Shown here piece by piece: positions 55,250 through 64,000 of a stretch of 64,000 nucleotides of DNA (the stretch's first letter is position 1; every line of letters starts with the position of its first letter). The notes beneath the pieces are model-generated. The model saw nothing but the letters and a program-made list of their open reading frames with translations. It was not told where the DNA came from and did not search any database. Origin of the DNA: Paraburkholderia agricolaris (lineage in GTDB: Bacteria; Pseudomonadota; Gammaproteobacteria; Burkholderiales; Burkholderiaceae); NCBI RefSeq assembly GCF_009455635.1, contig NZ_QPER01000001.1:1116001-1180000 (forward strand), read 5' to 3'. The position numbers and the translations under genes are program-made.

Positions 55250-58129
55250 ATGAGCGAGACCCCGAGCGACCCGACCTCTACGCTTGCCAAAAGCTTCGAG
55301 CCCCACACCATCGAAGCCCACTGGGCCCCCGAATGGGAAAAGCGCGCCTACGCGGCGCCCACCTTCGACGAGAACAAAAAAGACTTCTCGATCCAGTTGC
55401 CGCCGCCGAACGTCACCGGCACCCTCCATATGGGCCATGCGTTCAACCAGACGATCATGGACGGCCTCACCCGCTATCACCGAATGCTCGGTGAAAACAC
55501 CCTGTGGGTGCCGGGCACGGACCACGCAGGCATCGCCACGCAAATCGTCGTCGAACGCCAACTGGACGCCCAAGGCATCTCGCGCCACGATCTCGGCCGC
55601 GAAAAATTCACCGAACGCGTCTGGGAATGGAAGCAGCAATCCGGCTCGACCATCACGAATCAGGTGCGCCGCCTCGGCGCGTCGATCGACTGGTCGCGCG
55701 AATACTTCACGATGGACGACAAAATGTCGGCCGCCGTGCGCGATGTGTTCGTACGCCTGTATGAACAAGGCCTGATCTACCGCGGCAAGCGCCTCGTGAA
55801 CTGGGATCCGGTGCTGCTCACCGCCGTCTCCGACCTCGAAGTGGTCAGCGAAGAGGAAAACGGCCACCTCTGGCACATCCAGTATCCGCTCACGGACGGC
55901 TCGGGCCATCTGACGGTCGCCACCACGCGCCCGGAAACCATGCTCGGCGACACGGCCGTGATGGTCCATCCGGAAGACGAGCGCTACGCGCACCTGATCG
56001 GCAAAACGGTCACGCTGCCGCTGTCCGGCCGCGAAGTCCCGATCATCGCCGACGACTACGTCGACCGCGAGTTCGGCACCGGCGTCGTCAAGGTCACGCC
56101 CGCGCACGATTTCAACGACTATCAGGTCGGCCTGCGCCACAAGCTGCCGATGATCGAAATCCTCACGCTCAACGCGAAGATCAACGACAACGCGCCGGAA
56201 AAATACCGGGGTCTGGACCGTTTCGAGGCCCGCAAGCAGGTCGTGGCCGATCTCGAAGCGCTCGGCGCGCTCGAATCGGTCAAACCGCACAAGCTGATGG
56301 TGCCGCGCGGCGACCGCACGGGCGTCGTGATCGAGCCGATGCTGACGGATCAATGGTTCGTCGCGATGAGCAAGCCGGCGCCGGAAGGCACCTTCAATCC
56401 GGGCAAATCGATCGCCGAAACCGCGCTGGACGTGGTGCGCAGCGGCGAAATCAAATTCGTGCCGGAAAACTGGAGCACCACCTATTACCAGTGGCTCGAA
56501 AACATTCAGGACTGGTGTATCTCGCGCCAGCTCTGGTGGGGCCACCAGATCCCGGCCTGGTACGGTGAAAACGGCGAAATCTTCGTCGCTCAAACCGAAG
56601 AAGGCGCGCGCGAGAAGGCGGCGGCGGCCGGTTACACGGGCTCGCTCAAGCGCGACGACGACGTGCTCGACACGTGGTTCTCGTCCGCGCTAGTGCCGTT
56701 TTCGTCGCTCGGCTGGCCTGCGCAGACGCCGGAACTGAAGCACTTCATGCCCTCGTCGGTGCTGGTTACCGGCTTCGACATCATCTTCTTCTGGGTCGCG
56801 CGCATGGTCATGATGACCACGCACTTCACCGGCAAGGTGCCGTTCGACACGGTCTACGTGCACGGTCTGGTGCGCGACGCCGAAGGCCAGAAGATGTCGA
56901 AGAGCAAGGGCAATACGCTCGATCCGATCGATATCGTCGACGGCATCGACCTCGACGCGCTGGTCGCCAAACGCACCACCGGCCTGATGAATCCGAAGCA
57001 GGCTGCGTCGATCGAAAAGAAAACCCGCAAGGAATTCCCGGACGGCATTCCGGCCTTCGGCACGGACGCACTGCGCTTCACGATGGCGTCGATGGCCACG
57101 CTCGGCCGCAATGTCAACTTCGACCTGGCGCGTTGCGAGGGCTATCGCAACTTCTGCAACAAGCTGTGGAACGCCACCCGTTTCGTGCTGATGAACTGCG
57201 AAGGCCACGATTGCGGTTTCGGCAAGCCGGAACAATGCGGCGAATGCGGCCCGGACGGACACCTGAATTTCTCGGCGGCCGACCGCTGGATCGTGTCGCG
57301 CCTGCAACGCGTGGAAGCGGAAATCGCCAAAGGCTTTGCCGACTATCGTTTCGACAATGTGGCCAACGCCCTATACAAGTTCGTATGGGACGAATACTGT
57401 GACTGGTATCTCGAACTCGCCAAGGTTCAGATCCAGACGGGTCAGCCGAACCAGCAGCGCGCAACACGCCGCACGCTGCTGCGCGTGCTCGAGACAGTGT
57501 TGCGGCTTGCGCATCCGGTGATTCCGTTTATTACCGAAGCGCTGTGGCAAAAAGTAGCGCCGTTGGCCGGCCGTTACCCGCAGGGCAAGGCAGAGGGCGA
57601 GGCGTCCATCATGGTGCAGCCTTACCCCATTGCCGAACCGTCGAAGCTCGACGAAGACGCGGAGCAATGGGCGGCCGACCTGAAAGCAGTGATCGATGCG
57701 TGCCGGAATCTGCGTGGCGAGATGAATCTGTCGCCGGCGGTCAAGGTGCCGTTGCTCGCGGCTGGCAACGCCGAGCGCCTGCGCACCTTTGCGCCGTACG
57801 CTCAGGCATTGGCCCGTTTGTCGGAGGTGCAGATCATTGCCGACGAGGCAAGCCTGGACGCGCAAGCGGATGGCGCGCCAATTGCTATCGTAGGAAATGA
57901 CAAGCTTGTGTTGAAGGTGGAAATCGATGTCGCCGTTGAGCGCGAGCGTCTGTCAAAGGAAATCGCCCGGCTTGCAACGGAAGTCATCAAATGCAACGCA
58001 AAATTGCAAAATGAAAGCTTTGTTGCAAAGGCACCACCGGCGGTCGTTGAGCAGGAGCAGAAAAGGCTGGCAGAATTTGAAACGACTATCGGCAAGCTGA
58101 AAGCCCAATTGGCTCGTTTGCCGGCCTGA
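55250..58129 (+). CDS. valS: Valyl-tRNA synthetase
   Basis: A class I synthetase of 959 residues (E. coli 951) that charges tRNA-Val and edits threonine. The HIGH motif is [15 protein letters not shown] (about residue 48), the CP1 editing domain has [15 protein letters not shown] is [10 protein letters not shown], and a C-terminal coiled coil (last 70 residues) contacts tRNA. A small extra loop with CGECGPDGH is typical of beta-proteobacteria. It has a short 5' leader adjacent to the palindromic repeat arm. Confidence 0.97.
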   Translation: MSETPSDPTSTLAKSFEPHTIEAHWAPEWEKRAYAAPTFDENKKDFSIQLPPPNVTGTLHMGHAFNQTIMDGLTRYHRMLGENTLWVPGTDHAGIATQIVVERQLDAQGISRHDLGREKFTERVWEWKQQSGSTITNQVRRLGASIDWSREYFTMDDKMSAAVRDVFVRLYEQGLIYRGKRLVNWDPVLLTAVSDLEVVSEEENGHLWHIQYPLTDGSGHLTVATTRPETMLGDTAVMVHPEDERYAHLIGKTVTLPLSGREVPIIADDYVDREFGTGVVKVTPAHDFNDYQVGLRHKLPMIEILTLNAKINDNAPEKYRGLDRFEARKQVVADLEALGALESVKPHKLMVPRGDRTGVVIEPMLTDQWFVAMSKPAPEGTFNPGKSIAETALDVVRSGEIKFVPENWSTTYYQWLENIQDWCISRQLWWGHQIPAWYGENGEIFVAQTEEGAREKAAAAGYTGSLKRDDDVLDTWFSSALVPFSSLGWPAQTPELKHFMPSSVLVTGFDIIFFWVARMVMMTTHFTGKVPFDTVYVHGLVRDAEGQKMSKSKGNTLDPIDIVDGIDLDALVAKRTTGLMNPKQAASIEKKTRKEFPDGIPAFGTDALRFTMASMATLGRNVNFDLARCEGYRNFCNKLWNATRFVLMNCEGHDCGFGKPEQCGECGPDGHLNFSAADRWIVSRLQRVEAEIAKGFADYRFDNVANALYKFVWDEYCDWYLELAKVQIQTGQPNQQRATRRTLLRVLETVLRLAHPVIPFITEALWQKVAPLAGRYPQGKAEGEASIMVQPYPIAEPSKLDEDAEQWAADLKAVIDACRNLRGEMNLSPAVKVPLLAAGNAERLRTFAPYAQALARLSEVQIIADEASLDAQADGAPIAIVGNDKLVLKVEIDVAVERERLSKEIARLATEVIKCNAKLQNESFVAKAPPAVVEQEQKRLAEFETTIGKLKAQLARLPA

Positions 58130-58198
58130 TCGACGCTCCGCGCCTGCCCCGTGGGCGGGTGCGGATCAAAGCTAAACCAGAGGATTCAGGGTAATCAC

Positions 58199-59080
58199 AT
58201 GCTAAAAGTTACAAAGGCAGTATTTCCGGTAGCAGGTCTGGGCACCCGGTTCCTCCCTGCCACGAAGGCAAGCCCGAAGGAGATGCTGCCGATCGTCGAC
58301 AAGCCGCTGATTCAATATGCGGTGGAAGAGGCAATGGCGGCCGGCATCACTGAAATGATCTTCGTCACGGGCCGCAGCAAGCGCGCGATCGAGGACCATT
58401 TCGATAAGTCATACGAAATCGAGGCGGAACTCGAGGCACGTGGCAAGGCCAAGCTGCTGGAACTGGTGCGCAGCATCAAGCCGAGCCATGTGGACTGCTT
58501 CTACGTGCGTCAGCCGGAAGCGCTCGGCCTTGGCCATGCGGTGATGTGCGCCGAAAAGCTGGTGGGCGATAACCCGTTCGCCGTCATTCTCGCGGACGAT
58601 TTGCTGTACGGCACGCCGCCTGTGATGACGCAGATGATCGAGGTGTTCGATCACTATCACAGCTCGGTGATCGGTGTCGAAGAGATCCCGGCTGCGGAGA
58701 CGAAGTCGTACGGTATCGTCGACGGCAAGGAGTGGGAAGACTCGATCATCAAGATGTCGGGTATTGTCGAAAAACCGGAGCCGAGCGTGGCGCCGTCGAA
58801 TCTCGGCGTGGTGGGCCGCTATGTGCTGAAGCCGCGGATTTTCGAGCATCTGCGCGCGCTGAAGCCGGGCGCGGGCGGCGAATTGCAGCTGACGGACGCG
58901 ATTCAATCGCTGCTCGCCGATGAGCAGGTGCTGGCGTACAAGTACCACGGTACGCGTTTCGACTGCGGCAGCAAGCTGGGTTATCTGAAGGCGACGGTCG
59001 AGTTCGCTCTGCGTCACCCGGAAGTGGCAGCCGATTTCGAAGAATATCTGCGTACCCGTTCGCCGGTGCTGGAAGGCTGA
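58199..59080 (+). CDS. galU: UTP-glucose-1-phosphate uridylyltransferase
   Basis: The 293-residue nucleotidyltransferase makes UDP-glucose for exopolysaccharide and LPS sugars. It opens KAVFPVAGLGTRFLPATKAS, the nucleotide-binding glycine loop, with PKEMLPIVDKPLIQYAVEEA and GTRFDCGSKLGYLKA with the catalytic Lys/Asp. AGAGGA lies about fifteen bases before the ATG at 58199. It follows valS by 69 bases on the same strand and is closed by a terminator at 59147. Confidence 0.96.
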   Translation: MLKVTKAVFPVAGLGTRFLPATKASPKEMLPIVDKPLIQYAVEEAMAAGITEMIFVTGRSKRAIEDHFDKSYEIEAELEARGKAKLLELVRSIKPSHVDCFYVRQPEALGLGHAVMCAEKLVGDNPFAVILADDLLYGTPPVMTQMIEVFDHYHSSVIGVEEIPAAETKSYGIVDGKEWEDSIIKMSGIVEKPEPSVAPSNLGVVGRYVLKPRIFEHLRALKPGAGGELQLTDAIQSLLADEQVLAYKYHGTRFDCGSKLGYLKATVEFALRHPEVAADFEEYLRTRSPVLEG

Positions 59081-59146
59081 GGAACTGGGCAGCTGCGCGC
59101 AGCTTCCTGCGCTGTTAGCCTCTCGCGATGGGCGTCAGTCAGGCGT

Positions 59147-59190
59147 AAAAAAGGCGCTGTGTTCCACATTCGTGGGCGCAGCGCCTTTTT
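59147..59190. terminator. Bidirectional terminator between galU and tusA-like gene
   Basis: GGCGCTG (59153-59159) and CAGCGCC (59179-59185) form a stem flanked by six A on the left and five T on the right, so it can work for both galU (plus) and the convergent tusA-like gene (minus). Confidence 0.8.
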
Positions 59191-59206
59191 GTTTGTTGTT
59201 TGTTCT

Positions 59207-59440
59207 TTAGCGGCGCTTCATCAGAAAGGTAAAGACCTTGTCATGCGCCGAGCTTTCGACGATTTCGTTGCCGGTTTGCTTCGCGAACGCGGCGAAATCG
59301 CGTTGTGAGCCCGGATCGGTCGCCAATACCTTGAGGATCTGGCCGCTTTCCATGTCGGCGAGCGCCTTTTTGGCGCGCAAAATGGGCAGCGGGCACATCA
59401 GTCCGCGTGCATCGACTTCCTTATGAACCTGAATTTGCAT
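59207..59440 (-). CDS. TusA family sulfur carrier/transferase
   Basis: The 77-residue protein has the DARGLMCPLPILRAKKAL motif with the catalytic Cys in CPLP, and DPGSQRDFAAFAKQTGNEI further on. TusA proteins pass persulfide sulfur between enzymes, for tRNA 2-thiouridine or other thio-modifications. No partner gene is adjacent, so the pathway is open. It is convergent with galU, and its upstream region contains the palindromic repeat and IS481 copy 2. Confidence 0.9.
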   Translation of the reverse strand: MQIQVHKEVDARGLMCPLPILRAKKALADMESGQILKVLATDPGSQRDFAAFAKQTGNEIVESSAHDKVFTFLMKRR

Positions 59441-59473
59441 CGACGATGACCTTCGGGGGGAGACGCTGAAGCG

Positions 59474-59675
59474 TTGGATTTTACAGTAGGTGGCGGGGGG
59501 GCGCCTGAAGGCGGTTTGGGTTTGGTTTTTTTGTTGATCTGGTTTTGGGGTGTTGCTTTGCTGTGTTCGTGGTTTGTTTGGCGTTGCCCTTTTGGTCTTT
59601 TGGCCTTTCCTTGCTGTGTTAGTGGTCTATTGGCGTTGCCCCTGTGCGGGGCGGCACTTACTTTCTTTGCGGCGG
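59474..59675. repeat. Left arm of the palindromic repeat at IS481 copy 2
   Basis: Contains TTTGGTTTTTTTGTTGATCT, CTTTTGGTC repeats, TAGTGGTCTATTGGCGTTGC, the GC hairpin CCCCTGTGCGGGG, and ACTTACTTTCTTTG, ending in the target copy CGGCGG at 59670-59675. Confidence 0.8.
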
Positions 59676-60943
59676 TGTATAGACCGGAGACATAGCTGAC
59701 AGGTGTGCGGGGACATGGTTGACACTTCCGGGTACTAAAACGCCCGGTCCCGACCATGCCCTGGAACGCAAGAGACACCATGAGCCTCCGACAGGAATTT
59801 GTTCATCTGGCCAGTCAGGACACGCTGACGATGACCGAGCTGTGCCAGCGCTTTAACATCAGCCGGCAGACCGGCTACAAATGGCTCCATCGCGGCGAGC
59901 ATGCGCTGGCAGATCAATCCCGACGCCCGCTCAGCAGTCCGTCGAAGACCCCCACTGCGATGGAGCAGGAAGTGGTACGGCTGCGCCAGACCCATCCGCG
60001 CTGGGGCGGACGCAAGATCAGCCGGCGCCTGCGTGATCTGGGCCTTGAGGCGGTGCCGCAGCCCAGCACCGTGACCGACATCCTGCACCGGCACAACCTG
60101 ATCCTGCCGGCCGATTCAGCGATGAGCCAACCCTGGAAGCGCTTTGAGCACGAGCAGCCTAACGTACTCTGGCAGATGGACTTCAAGGGGCACTTTGAGA
60201 CCCTCGGGAAGGGGCGCTGCAGCCCCCTGACGGTACTCGACGACCACTCGCGCTTCAGCATCCTGCTGCGCGCCTGTGGACCCACCGACACCGCTACCGT
60301 GCAGACGGGATTACGGGAGGCGTTTGGACACTATGGCCTGCCGTTACGCATCAATACCGATAACGGCTCGCCGTGGGGTTCGCCTGGCAGTCCGGGTCAG
60401 CTCACCGAGCTGGCCGTCTGGCTGATCCGGCTGGGTATCCGCATCAGTTACAGCCGGCCTTACCACCCGCAGACCAACGGCAAGGACGAGCGGTTTCACC
60501 GTACGCTGAAGGCTGAAGTACTGAACGGACGAAGCTTCGCTACCCAGCAGCACGTGCAACAGGAACTGGACCGCTGGCGCACCGTATATAACTGCGAGCG
60601 CCCGCATGAGGCGATCGGCATGGACACGCCCATCAGCCGTTACCGGCCGAGCCCCCGGGCGTATCCATCGATCCTGCCGGAGCCGGAGTACGGCCCGGAT
60701 GACGTGGTGCTGCTGGTTAAATCGGATGGCCGGCTACGCTTTGAAGGACGGCACCTCAAGGTCTCGAATGCACTTTATGGACTGCCGGTTGCGGCACGCG
60801 CAAAGCCGGGCGAAGACGGCGTATTTGAATTCTGGTTTGCCCATCACCGCATCCTCACCCTTGACCTGAGGAGCGACAATCACTGACCATAAAGTGTCAA
60901 TGATGTCTCCGCACGTTTGTCAACCATGTCTCCGGTCTATACA
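59676..60943 (+). mobile_element. IS481-family element, copy 2 (intact, 1268 bp)
   Basis: Terminal inverted repeats start TGTATAGACCGGAGACAT at both ends. A matching 6-bp target duplication CGGCGG lies at 59670-59675 and 60944-60949. Its transposase is identical to that of copy 1 and in the opposite orientation. The flanking sequence joins into a near-perfect palindrome (TTTCTTTG-CGGCGG-CAAAGAAA), so the element lies in the loop of the hairpin. Confidence 0.93.
59756..60886 (+). CDS. IS481 family transposase
   Basis: Identical 376-residue product to that at 52429, with the N-terminal helix-turn-helix and the DDE core (WQMDFKGHF, NTDNGSPWG, DERFHRTLK). The DDE residues are intact and no frameshift is visible, so this copy could supply active transposase for both elements. 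It lies 80 bases inside the left end of the element, between divergent tusA-like and uvrD-like genes. Confidence 0.93.
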   Translation: MPWNARDTMSLRQEFVHLASQDTLTMTELCQRFNISRQTGYKWLHRGEHALADQSRRPLSSPSKTPTAMEQEVVRLRQTHPRWGGRKISRRLRDLGLEAVPQPSTVTDILHRHNLILPADSAMSQPWKRFEHEQPNVLWQMDFKGHFETLGKGRCSPLTVLDDHSRFSILLRACGPTDTATVQTGLREAFGHYGLPLRINTDNGSPWGSPGSPGQLTELAVWLIRLGIRISYSRPYHPQTNGKDERFHRTLKAEVLNGRSFATQQHVQQELDRWRTVYNCERPHEAIGMDTPISRYRPSPRAYPSILPEPEYGPDDVVLLVKSDGRLRFEGRHLKVSNALYGLPVAARAKPGEDGVFEFWFAHHRILTLDLRSDNH

Positions 60944-61165
60944 CGGCGGCAAAGAAAGTAAGTGCCGCCCCGCACAGGGGCAACGCTAATAGACCACTAA
61001 CACAGCAAGGAAAGGCCAAAAGACCAAAAGACCAAAAACAGAACAGACCACTAACACAGCAAGGAAAGGCCAAAAGCCCAGATCAACAACCCCAAACAGA
61101 CCACGAACCCACCACGGCAACGCCCAAAATCCATATCAACAACAAAACCGCCGAACAGGCAAAAA
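60944..61165. repeat. Right arm of the palindromic repeat at IS481 copy 2
   Basis: Reverse-complement relation to 52195-52371. It starts CGGCGGCAAAGAAAGTAAGT, then the GC hairpin, CAACGCTAATAGACCACTAA, an ACCAAAAG triplet and ACCGCCGAACAGGC. It also contains an internal duplication of ACCACTAACACAGCAAGGAA. It ends just before the -10 region of the helicase gene. Confidence 0.8.
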
Positions 61166-61186
61166 AACCTGATCCCCTCCCGGGCA

Positions 61187-61192
61187 TATAAT
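61187..61192 (+). promoter_or_regulatory. -10 element upstream of the helicase gene
   Basis: TATAAT 30 bases before the ATG at 61222. No clear -35; upstream is the end of the repeat arm. Confidence 0.45.
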
Positions 61193-61221
61193 GCCGATTG
61201 CCCTCGCCGTCCTCCCAAAAA

Positions 61222-63573
61222 ATGCCCGATCTGCTAGCCAATCTAAACCCCGAACAACACGCCGCCGTCACGCTCCCCAACGAGCCAGCGCTGATCCTTG
61301 CAGGCGCGGGCAGCGGCAAAACCCGCGTCCTCATCACGCGGATCGCGTGGCTGATCCAGCACGGTCTGGCGTCGCCCGCCACCATCCTCGCGGTGACCTT
61401 CACCAACAAAGCCGCCCGCGAAATGATGTCGCGTCTTTCGGCACTCTTGCCGATCGACACGCGCGGCATGTGGATCGGCACCTTCCACGGCCTGTGCAAC
61501 CGCATGCTTCGCGCGCACCATCGCGACGCGGGCCTGCCGTCCACCTTCCAGATCCTCGATACCGCAGACCAGCTCTCCGCGATCAAGCGTCTGATGAAGG
61601 GCCTGAACATCGACGACGAAAAGTACCCGGCGAAAAATCTCCAGTACTTCATCAACAATTCCAAAGAACAAGGCCTGCGGCCGAAAGACGTCGACGCTAC
61701 CGACAACTTCAACCGCAAATTCGTCGAGCTCTACGAAGCCTACGACCAGCAATGCCAGCGTGAAGGCGTGGTCGACTTCCCGGAACTGCTGCTGCGCTGC
61801 TTCGAACTGCTCGCGCACAATCCGCCACTGCGCGCCCACTATCAGGCACGCTTCAGGCACATTCTCGTCGACGAGTTCCAGGACACCAACAAGCTGCAAT
61901 ACGCGTGGCTGAAACTGCTGGCCGGGCAAACCAACTCGATCTTCGCCGTCGGCGACGACGACCAGTCGATCTACGCGTTCCGCGGCGCGAACGTCGGCAA
62001 CATGCGCGACTTCGAACACGAGTTCAACGTCCGGCACATGATCAAGCTGGAGCAGAACTACCGCTCGCACGGCCATATCCTCGACGCGGCCAATCAGTTG
62101 ATCGCCAATAACTCCCGGCGTCTGGGCAAGAATCTGCGTACCGACGCGGGGCACGGCGAACCGGTGCGTGTCTACGAATCCGCCACCGACACGCAGGAAG
62201 CCGGCTGGATCGTCGAGGAAATCAAGGCGCTGATCAGCACCGGCACCTCGCGCAGCGAAATCGCCATCCTGTATCGCAGCAACGCGCAGTCGCGCACGAT
62301 CGAACACACGCTGGTCAATGCGGGCATCGCGTACCGGGTGTACGGCGGTCTGCGCTTTTTCGAGCGCCAGGAAGTCAAGCACGCGCTAGCCTATCTGCGC
62401 CTGATCGACAATCCGAACGACGACACCGCGTTTGCCCGTGTCGTCAATTTCCCCACGCGCGGTATCGGCGCGCGCTCGATCGAGCAGCTTGCCGACGCGG
62501 CGCGTCTGTACAACTGCTCGATGGCCGCGGCGATTCCGTATGTCGCGGGTAAGGCAGGGTCGAGCCTCGCGAGTTTCGCGAACCTGGTCGGCAAGATGCG
62601 CGCGGAAACGCAGCAGATGAGCCTGCCGGAAACGGTCGAATACGTGGTCCGCACGAGTGGTCTCACGGAGTTCTATCAGAACGAACGCGAAGGCCAGGAC
62701 CGGCTGGAGAACTTGCAGGAACTGGTCAATGCGGCCGCTGCTTTCGTCAGCGAAGAAGGCTACGGCATGGATACGCCGGCGCGCTCGATTCCGCTGCGCC
62801 CAGGCGCCACCGCGGCGCCCGAGTTGGCTGTCGCCACCGACGATCCGAATACCGTCGTGCTGGACGCACCCAGTATCGACGATCCGGCACAAAATCCGGA
62901 CACGATGACGCCGCTCGCCGGTTTCCTGTCGCACGCATCGCTGGAAGCGGGCGACAACCAGGCGCAAGCCGGTCAGGAAGCCGTGCAGTTGATGACGGTG
63001 CATGCGGCCAAGGGTCTCGAGTTCACGGCGGTGTTCATCACCGGGCTCGAAGAAGGTCTGTTCCCGCATGAAAACAGCGCGATGGAGTCGGACGGTCTGG
63101 AAGAAGAGCGCCGTCTGATGTACGTGGCGATCACACGGGCCAAGGAGCGTTTGTATCTGTCGTTTGCGCAGAGCCGGATGCTGCACGGCCAGACGCGCTA
63201 CAACATCCGTTCGCGCTTCTTCGACGAACTGCCGCAGGAAACCCTCAAGTGGCTCACGCCGAAGGTCGAGGCGGGCGCGCGCTGGGGCGGCCGTTCGGAC
63301 AACGCCGGTTATGGCCGCGACTGGTTCGCGCGGCCGGGTTACACGGGGGCTTCATCGTCTACGCCGGCGCCGTTGCCGGCGTTCGCCAACGAACAGCGTG
63401 CGGCTGAAACGGGTTTTCGCGTCGGCCAGCAGGTATTCCACACCAAGTTCGGCGAAGGCACGATTACCGCGCTGGAAGGCGGCGGCACGGATGCCAAGGC
63501 CCAGGTCAAATTCAAGCGGCACGGCGAGAAGTGGCTGGCGCTCGCGGTCGCTAAACTGCAGGCGGTCGAATGA
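61222..63573 (+). CDS. uvrD: UvrD/Rep/PcrA-type superfamily 1 DNA helicase
   Basis: A 783-residue ATP-dependent 3'-5' helicase. Motif I is AGAGSGKT near residue 30, motif Ia FTNKAAREMM, motif II VDEFQDTN, motif III VGDDDQSIY, motif IV NYRSHG, motif V AAKGLEFTAVF, motif VI YVAITRAK. It unwinds DNA in repair and replication restart. UvrD and Rep cannot be separated safely by eye; the length is between the two. The ATG at 61222 was chosen because the family begins LLANLNPEQHAAV. Its stop overlaps the next start (ATGA). Confidence 0.93.
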   Translation: MPDLLANLNPEQHAAVTLPNEPALILAGAGSGKTRVLITRIAWLIQHGLASPATILAVTFTNKAAREMMSRLSALLPIDTRGMWIGTFHGLCNRMLRAHHRDAGLPSTFQILDTADQLSAIKRLMKGLNIDDEKYPAKNLQYFINNSKEQGLRPKDVDATDNFNRKFVELYEAYDQQCQREGVVDFPELLLRCFELLAHNPPLRAHYQARFRHILVDEFQDTNKLQYAWLKLLAGQTNSIFAVGDDDQSIYAFRGANVGNMRDFEHEFNVRHMIKLEQNYRSHGHILDAANQLIANNSRRLGKNLRTDAGHGEPVRVYESATDTQEAGWIVEEIKALISTGTSRSEIAILYRSNAQSRTIEHTLVNAGIAYRVYGGLRFFERQEVKHALAYLRLIDNPNDDTAFARVVNFPTRGIGARSIEQLADAARLYNCSMAAAIPYVAGKAGSSLASFANLVGKMRAETQQMSLPETVEYVVRTSGLTEFYQNEREGQDRLENLQELVNAAAAFVSEEGYGMDTPARSIPLRPGATAAPELAVATDDPNTVVLDAPSIDDPAQNPDTMTPLAGFLSHASLEAGDNQAQAGQEAVQLMTVHAAKGLEFTAVFITGLEEGLFPHENSAMESDGLEEERRLMYVAITRAKERLYLSFAQSRMLHGQTRYNIRSRFFDELPQETLKWLTPKVEAGARWGGRSDNAGYGRDWFARPGYTGASSSTPAPLPAFANEQRAAETGFRVGQQVFHTKFGEGTITALEGGGTDAKAQVKFKRHGEKWLALAVAKLQAVE

Positions 63574-64000
63574 GCGCGGGTGGCATCGATCCAGGCCGCG
63601 GCGGCGCACCAGTCTCGCATCGTCCGCTGGGCATTCTGGCGGCCTTGCCGCAGGAACTCGGCGATCTGATCGAAGCGATGCGCGCCGAATCCGGCGTACG
63701 CACCATCACGCACGGCCAGCGTGACTATCACCTCGGTACGGTGCATGGCGCGCCTTGCGTCGTGACATTGGCGCGCGTCGGCAAGGTTGCGGCGTCGGCT
63801 ACCGTCAGCGCGTTGATCCACGCGTTCGATGTCGAAGCGGTGGTGTTTACGGGTGTCGCCGGCGGCGTGGGCGCTGAGGTGCGGGTTGGCGATATTGTCG
63901 TCGCCAATGCGCTGATGCAGCACGATCTCGACGCGTCGCCGTTGTTCCCTCGCTTTGAAGTGCCGCTGCTCGGCGTGTCGCGCTTCACAGCCGATGCAGC
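63570..64000 (+). CDS. 5'-methylthioadenosine/S-adenosylhomocysteine nucleosidase (partial, runs off the window)
   Basis: The frame starts in the helicase stop codon (ATGA) and is open to the window end, about 143 codons. The N terminus ILAALPQELGDLI and the segment VFTGVAGGVGAEVRVGDIVV are hallmarks of the nucleosidase/phosphorylase fold of MtnN/Pfs. The enzyme removes adenine from methylthioadenosine and S-adenosylhomocysteine. An unusual Gly-rich extension (about 20 residues) precedes the fold. The C-terminal third is not present. Confidence 0.85.
   Translation, partial: MSAGGIDPGRGGAPVSHRPLGILAALPQELGDLIEAMRAESGVRTITHGQRDYHLGTVHGAPCVVTLARVGKVAASATVSALIHAFDVEAVVFTGVAGGVGAEVRVGDIVVANALMQHDLDASPLFPRFEVPLLGVSRFTADA

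Noticed and set aside
59474..59695. Reading frame ending in the IS481 terminus (also 52215-52418 and 54888-55214)
   Set aside because: These frames are made by the palindromic repeat and recur wherever it occurs. They cross element boundaries and have no ribosome binding site.

Overview
The window looks like a chromosomal segment from a Burkholderiaceae member, most likely Paraburkholderia. It is GC-rich and carries beta-proteobacterial housekeeping genes (glnS, alaS, valS, galU, uppP). It also has a fused iolC-DUF2090 gene and a dispersed palindromic repeat of the kind common in Paraburkholderia genomes. The assignment comes from gene content and style, not from a database search.

Layout. 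1-8.2 kb: tRNA-Pro, small envelope proteins, a MATE exporter coupled to a DUF2288 gene, a pentapeptide-repeat protein, a candidate sRNA, an NlpD-like amidase activator, a mutarotase and uppP. 8.5-11.6 kb: tRNA-Arg followed by an AT-richer accessory patch that starts with a headless CdiA C-terminus (VENN motif plus HNH-type nuclease domain). Next come its probable SUFU-type immunity gene and three unrecognised small genes. 11.9-24.8 kb: DUF427, an acid phosphatase/phospholipase-type esterase divergent from a di-haem peroxidase, Nudix, an amino-acid binding protein, glnS, ggt, an RBBP9-like hydrolase and a CoA transferase. 25.2-36.3 kb: alaS, a LysR/MFS divergent pair, then a tight operon of threonine aldolase, Nudix, thioesterase and LivHMGF without its own binding protein. 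36.7-39.2 kb: an 804-residue exported protein made of two homologous halves. 39.2-52.2 kb: a complete inositol import and catabolism locus. One strand carries binding protein, permease, ATPase, iolC-DUF2090, iolD, iolE and iolB; divergently there are an RpiR/IolR regulator, iolG and a second dehydrogenase. 52.2-61.2 kb: two inverted copies of one 1268-bp IS481-family element, one of them interrupted by a 1343-bp IS256-family element. They flank valS-galU-tusA, and both sit at the centre of the palindromic repeat. 61.2-64 kb: a UvrD/Rep helicase and the start of an MTA/SAH nucleosidase gene.

The strongest observations are the orphan CDI toxin-immunity patch next to tRNA-Arg, the IS481 element lodged in the loops of palindromic repeats, the duplicated exported protein, and a compact sRNA candidate with promoter, 5' hairpin and terminator at 4.0-4.1 kb. 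Several very small genes (28, 39, 53 and 57 residues) are also described.
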